This document shows positions 60,023 through 64,000 of a stretch of 64,000 nucleotides of DNA, one piece after another. The notes beneath the pieces were generated by a model. The model had not been told where the DNA came from. It worked only from the letters and a program-made list of their open reading frames with translations, and searched no databases. Source of the stretch: Chloroflexales bacterium ZM16-3 (GTDB lineage Bacteria > Chloroflexota > Chloroflexia > Chloroflexales > Chloroflexaceae); contig RYFE02000011.1 in the NCBI GenBank assembly GCA_004138175.2, forward strand, positions 87,696 to 151,695, read 5' to 3'. The position numbers and the translations under genes are program-made. Numbering within the stretch: the first letter of the stretch is position 1; each line of letters opens with the position of its first letter.

Positions 60023-61231
60023 ATGGGACTAGACCTGACCGCCCTGAGTCGGCAGGTGCGCCAGATGAGCGGCGCGGCGGCCCTGCGCGTGGCCGACACG
60101 GCCGAGCGCACGGGGCGCGCGACGGCCCGCTACCGCGAGTCCGCCGGCGACGAGCAGCGCTGGGCCACCGCCGCCGACCTGAGCCGCGACACGGCCAGCT
60201 GGCTCCTCGCGCGCCCGGTCGAGCCGCTCGACACGGCGCGCGATCTGCCAGAGCGCCCGCCCAGCTACGCCCTCGTGGCCAGCGACGGCTCCCAGATCGA
60301 CCTTGACCGCCACGGTAGCGTGGCCTGCTACCTGATCAATATCGGCCGGGTCTTCCTGCGCTACGGCGAGAGCCCGACGGCCCGGCTCAGCTCCGAGCCC
60401 GCGCTCTACTACCGCGACGAGGATCTCTACCTGACGGACGGGGCGCGCCGGGTGGCGATCGAGGGCAACTACCTCAGCGCCCGCCGCGATGTAGACGAGG
60501 GCGTGGCCCTGGTCGGCCTGGCCGACGAGTTCCTGGCCGATGACCTGCCCTGCATGGCACTCCAGGACGGCACCCTGATCCGCTGGACGCTGGCCAGCGC
60601 CGAGCGCTTCGTCCAGGAGCACTTTCTGGAGCGCTACCTGGCCTACCTCGACGCCATGCGCGAGCGTGGCATCCCGGTGGCCTCCTACATCAGCCGACCG
60701 CGCTCGCCCGAGGTGGTCGGCACCATCCGCCTGATGCTCTGCCCCGACGTGGACGTGGACTCGGGCAAGGGGGCGCGGTGCGACGAGTGCAGCGATGTGG
60801 CCGATGGCCGCGAGCCATCCTGCGCGATCTGCCAGGGGCTGGTGGACACCGACGTGCTCGCCGGGCAGCTCTCGGAGGGCCAGCGCGGCCCGCTCTTCAT
60901 TTCGATGAGCCGGATCAACGTCGAGTCCTACCGCGAGCACACCGTCCACTTCTTCCACATGCGCGTCGGCCGCGAGCTGGCCCGCGTCGAGCTGCCGCAG
61001 TGGGTGGCCCAGGACTCAGAGCAGGTTGACCTGATCCACGCCCTGGTGTACGATCAGGCCGCCCGAGGCGACGGCTACCCGGTGGCCCTGGCCCGCGCCC
61101 ACGAGCAGGCGGTGGTGCGCAGCGCCGATAGGCGCACCTTCCAGAGCATCCTGGAGGGCAGCCTCTACCGCGCCGAGGCGGGAGCCAGCGCGTCGGCCAA
61201 GAAGGACAGCAAGTCGTATATAAGAGGGTAA
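60023..61231 (+). CDS. nurA: NurA-type 5'-3' nuclease
   Basis: 402 residues. YALVASDGSQIDLDRHGSVA carries the Asp of the NurA active site near residue 92; ALQDGTLIRW and the C-terminal DLIHALVYDQAARGDGYPVA, LARAHEQAVV complete the fold. NurA works with the HerA translocase in DNA-end resection. Between residues about 240 and 275 is a Cys cluster, LMLCPDV, then CDECSD and CAICQG, which could bind zinc or an Fe-S cluster. ATG 60023 (MGLDLTALSRQ); an in-frame extension upstream is repeat DNA. The next gene encodes a HAS-barrel protein. Confidence 0.9.
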   Translation: MGLDLTALSRQVRQMSGAAALRVADTAERTGRATARYRESAGDEQRWATAADLSRDTASWLLARPVEPLDTARDLPERPPSYALVASDGSQIDLDRHGSVACYLINIGRVFLRYGESPTARLSSEPALYYRDEDLYLTDGARRVAIEGNYLSARRDVDEGVALVGLADEFLADDLPCMALQDGTLIRWTLASAERFVQEHFLERYLAYLDAMRERGIPVASYISRPRSPEVVGTIRLMLCPDVDVDSGKGARCDECSDVADGREPSCAICQGLVDTDVLAGQLSEGQRGPLFISMSRINVESYREHTVHFFHMRVGRELARVELPQWVAQDSEQVDLIHALVYDQAARGDGYPVALARAHEQAVVRSADRRTFQSILEGSLYRAEAGASASAKKDSKSYIRG

Positions 61232-61270
61232 TCAAGGGAGGGACACCCCTCCCTTGAACCCTCCCCACGG
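61230..61270. repeat. AGGGAGG hairpin between nurA and the HAS-barrel gene
   Basis: CAAGGGAGGG...CCCTCCCTTG stem with outer GAGGGT/ACCCTC, beginning at the nurA stop. Confidence 0.75.
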
Positions 61271-61278
61271 GGATCGCG

Positions 61279-61881
61279 ATGCAGCGCATCGGCGAGGTTA
61301 TTGAATCCTCCACCACCCGCTTCACGGCGGGGGCCTACGAGCTGCTGGAGGCGCCACCCTTCGGGTCGCTGGTGCGCGCCCAGACCCGCAGCGAGGGCAT
61401 GGCGATCTACGGGCTGGTCTACGAGATCCGCACCGGCAGCAAGGAGCCCGGCGGGCGCGCCGTGATGCGCGGGCGCACCTACAGCGGGCGCAACCTCTAC
61501 GACGGCGAGATCTACCACGAGCACCCCGACCTGGCCGAGGTGCTCCAGACAGAGTTCTCGGCGATCACCGTCGGCTTCCGCGAGGGCGGGCGCTGCTACC
61601 AGTACCTCCCCCCGCACCCGCCGCCCGTCCACTACAGCGTCTACCCCAGCGACGACGCCGAGCTGGCCGAGTTCTGCGAGTCGAGCGACTTCTTCCGGGG
61701 CGTGCTCTTCGCCGCCCAGATCCCCAGCGACGAGCTGCTCTCCGCCGCCATCCGCGCCACCGCCCGCGCCCGCCCCGACAGCCGCGACTACCTGGTGCGC
61801 GCCGGGCGCGAACTGGCCAGCCTGCTCAAGGACGACTATGATCGCCTGACGGCGATCTTGAGGAGGATCAAGCCTGCCTAG
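61279..61881 (+). CDS. HAS-barrel domain protein (HerA-associated)
   Basis: 200 residues. The N-terminal RIGEVIESSTTRFTAGAYEL and GSLVRAQTRSEGMAIYGLVY match the HAS-barrel that begins HerA/FtsK-like translocases, but no ATPase domain follows; the C-terminus is helical (SRDYLVRAGRELASLLKDDY). The position directly after nurA makes an accessory role in NurA-HerA end processing likely. ATG 61279 with GGGGA upstream. Probably co-transcribed with nurA. Confidence 0.8.
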   Translation: MQRIGEVIESSTTRFTAGAYELLEAPPFGSLVRAQTRSEGMAIYGLVYEIRTGSKEPGGRAVMRGRTYSGRNLYDGEIYHEHPDLAEVLQTEFSAITVGFREGGRCYQYLPPHPPPVHYSVYPSDDAELAEFCESSDFFRGVLFAAQIPSDELLSAAIRATARARPDSRDYLVRAGRELASLLKDDYDRLTAILRRIKPA

Positions 61882-61994
61882 CGAGAGGTGCGGGCGGCGG
61901 CGCATCTGTGGTAAGATAGAGGCAGATGATTTTCATGGGCGAAGCATTTGCGGCGCAGATGCTTCGTCCTCTCGTGTAAGGCACTATTGAACCT

Positions 61995-63827
61995 ATGAAA
62001 CGCACCGATATCCGAAATATCGCCATTATCGCCCACGTCGACCACGGGAAGACGACCCTGGTTGATGCGATGCTCAAGCAGAGCCATATCTTCCGCGATA
62101 ACCAGGCGACGGAAACCCGCATGATGGATAGCAATGCGCTTGAGCGTGAGCGCGGCATCACTATCCTCTCGAAGACCACCGCCGTGATCTATAAGGGCGT
62201 CAAGATTAATATCATCGACACCCCCGGCCACGCCGACTTTGGCGGCGAGGTTGAGCGGGTGATGAATATGGTCGATGGCGTGCTGCTCCTGGTGGACGCC
62301 GTGGACGGCCCGATGCCGCAGACGAAGTTCGTGCTGCGCAAGGCGCTCCAGGCTGGCCACCGCGCCATCTTGGTGGTGAATAAGGTCGACCGGCCCCAGG
62401 CCCGGCCCAACCATGTGGTCAACGAGGCGTTCGACCTCTTCGTGGATTTGGGCGCCAGCGATGAGCAGTCCGAGTTCGCCACGATCTACGCCAACGGCCT
62501 GCTCGGCCACTCCGGCCGCTCGCCACTGAAGATGCACGGCTCGCTGGAGCCGCTGTTCGAGGCCATCCTTGCCCGCATCCCCGCCCCCGATGTGGATGCG
62601 GACGGCCCCGCGCAGTTCCTCGTCACCACCAGCATCTACGACGACTACAAGGGCAAGATCGTCACCGGCAGGCTCTACCGGGGCACGATCAGCAAGGGCC
62701 AGCCCCTGGTGCGAATCGGCCGCGACGGTGCCATCACCCCGGCTAAGATCACCCAGCTCTTCACCTATAACGGCCTCCACCGCGAGGAGACCGAGAAGGC
62801 CCTCGCCGGCGATATTATCGCCCTCGCCGGGATCGCCGACGCCAATATCGGCGAGACGATCACCGACGCCGAGCGGCCCGAGGCCCTGCCGACGATCAAG
62901 GTTGAGGAGCCGACGGTGCGTATGACCTTCGGCGTCAACACCAGCCCCTTCGCCGGTCGAGAGGGCACCTACGTCACCTCGCGCAAGCTGCGCGAGCGGC
63001 TCTACACCGAGGTCGAGCGCGATGTGGCCCTGCGGGTGCAGGACACCGACAGCGCCGATGTCTTCCTGGTGGCCGGTCGTGGCGAGCTGCACCTGGGCAT
63101 CCTGATCGAGAACATGCGCCGCGAGGGCTACGAGTTCCATGTCTCAAAGCCCGAGGTGATCTTCCACGAGGATGAGAACGGCAAGAAGCTTGAGCCGATG
63201 GAGCTGGTCGAGATCGAAGTCGGCAACGACTTCCAGGGCGTGGTGGTTGAGCTGCTCGGCCGACGCAGCGGCCAGATGCGCGACATGCAGGTGCGCGATG
63301 ACGGCACCGTACACTATGTCTACATCGTGCCGACGCGCGGCCTGCTCGGCTTCCGCCAGCAGTTCCTCACCTCCACCCGTGGCCAGGGCATCCTCAACAG
63401 CCTCTTCTACGCCTACGAGCCCCTCACCGGCGAGATCGACACCCGCGAGACCGGGTCGCTGATCGCCTCGGACAACGGCGTCTCGACGACCTACGGCATG
63501 TATCAGGTGCAGGATCGCGGCACCTACTTCATCGCGCCCGGCCAGGATATCTATGAGGGGATGGTCGTCGGCCAGCACATCCGCGACGTCGATCTGGAGA
63601 TCAATGTCTGCAAGGATAAGCACCTGACGAATATGCGCAACAACAAGGGCGCCGAGTCGATCCGCCTCGACACGCCGCGCCAGCTCTCGCTCGACGATGC
63701 CATCGAGTACATCAGCGACGACGAGCTGGTTGAGGTGACGCCCAAGGGCTGGCGCATCCGCAAGAAGCTGCTGAACGCTGAGGATCGCCGCCGCGATAAG
63801 AAGAAGCGCGATATGGCCCTGGCCTAA
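61995..63827 (+). CDS. typA: Translational GTPase TypA/BipA
   Basis: 610 residues, standard length. G1 [16 protein letters not shown], switch [16 protein letters not shown]3 [16 protein letters not shown]4 NKVDRPQ; domains II, III and V follow with the BipA-specific C-terminal region ([31 protein letters not shown]). A ribosome-associated GTPase involved in 50S assembly and stress adaptation. ATG 61995. TAAGAT at 61912-61917 is a weak -10 candidate. Confidence 0.96.
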   Translation: MKRTDIRNIAIIAHVDHGKTTLVDAMLKQSHIFRDNQATETRMMDSNALERERGITILSKTTAVIYKGVKINIIDTPGHADFGGEVERVMNMVDGVLLLVDAVDGPMPQTKFVLRKALQAGHRAILVVNKVDRPQARPNHVVNEAFDLFVDLGASDEQSEFATIYANGLLGHSGRSPLKMHGSLEPLFEAILARIPAPDVDADGPAQFLVTTSIYDDYKGKIVTGRLYRGTISKGQPLVRIGRDGAITPAKITQLFTYNGLHREETEKALAGDIIALAGIADANIGETITDAERPEALPTIKVEEPTVRMTFGVNTSPFAGREGTYVTSRKLRERLYTEVERDVALRVQDTDSADVFLVAGRGELHLGILIENMRREGYEFHVSKPEVIFHEDENGKKLEPMELVEIEVGNDFQGVVVELLGRRSGQMRDMQVRDDGTVHYVYIVPTRGLLGFRQQFLTSTRGQGILNSLFYAYEPLTGEIDTRETGSLIASDNGVSTTYGMYQVQDRGTYFIAPGQDIYEGMVVGQHIRDVDLEINVCKDKHLTNMRNNKGAESIRLDTPRQLSLDDAIEYISDDELVEVTPKGWRIRKKLLNAEDRRRDKKKRDMALA

Positions 63828-63831
63828 GACC

Positions 63832-64000
63832 GGGGGTCGGGGGTCGGGGGTCGGGAGTCAGGAGTCGGGAGTCGGGAGTCGGGAGTCGGGAGTCCGCTCA
63901 CCCCCTGACTCCTAACACCTAACACCTAACACCTAACACCTAACTCCTGACTCCTGTCCCCTGACTCCTGTCCCCCGACTCCTGTCCCCCGACTCCTGTC
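63832..64000. repeat. Compound heptamer array after typA
   Basis: Direct GGGGTCG/GGGAGTC units (63832-63893), then inverted GACTCCT, four or five ACACCTA units (63911-63943) and GACTCCTGTCCCC units to the window edge. This is the same GGGAGTC heptamer that encodes the megasynthase linkers. Non-coding. Confidence 0.92.

Overview
This window is high-GC chromosomal DNA that looks like a filamentous member of the Chloroflexota (class Chloroflexia, probably Chloroflexales/Roseiflexineae). The assignment rests on gene content, not on a search: a 12-gene complex I operon without nuoE/F/G and with two nuoM copies, the DUF3090/SCO1664/histidine-phosphatase trio, MglA-type GTPase and roadblock genes, a NurA plus HAS-barrel pair, and many short dispersed repeats. 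No rRNA, tRNA, CRISPR array, prophage or complete insertion sequence was seen.

Layout. 0-14.4 kb (all minus): a lipid/polyketide cluster made of a truncated biotin carboxylase (accC), an acyl-CoA carboxylase beta subunit, a 4'-phosphopantetheinyl transferase, a 3114-residue iterative PKS/PUFA-synthase-like protein (KS-AT-KS-ACPx5-KR-DH) and a long acyl-CoA dehydrogenase. 14.9-19.1 kb (minus): lipoprotein beta-propeller, OmpR-type two-component system and a Met-rich membrane protein. 19.3-21.4 kb (minus): SCO1664, DUF3090 and histidine phosphatase. 21.6-27.9 kb (plus): acyl-CoA dehydrogenase, V4R protein, DUF4173-like membrane protein and a GT39-like membrane glycosyltransferase. 27.9-35.5 kb (minus): hybrid histidine kinase, hisIE, purH, then DUF4388, MglA, two roadblock proteins and a small HTH protein. 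35.9-40.2 kb (plus): histidine kinase, DUF58, trxB and a small unknown protein. 40.4-54.3 kb (minus): nuoABCDIHJKLMMN. 54.5-59.8 kb (mostly minus): two FHA proteins, tsaB, tsaE, polysaccharide deacetylase, DUF4404 (plus), folC. 60.0-64.0 kb (plus): nurA, HAS-barrel protein, typA.

How the genes fit together. The first 14 kb reads as one lipid-assembly unit: carboxylases supply the malonyl-type extender, the transferase should load carriers, and the megasynthase builds a chain. All five carrier domains have threonine where the phosphopantetheine serine is expected. The nuo operon encodes the membrane arm and quinone-reducing part of NDH-1 only, so its electron donor is not NADH through NuoEFG.

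The other outstanding feature is repeat DNA. At least six families of 7-bp (one 8-bp) tandem repeats and several families of perfect long-stem hairpins occupy most gene junctions. Some lie in frame inside coding regions (PKS linkers, a histidine-kinase ATPase domain, the phosphopantetheinyl transferase, the glycosyltransferase). At several genes they lie where a Shine-Dalgarno sequence would be.
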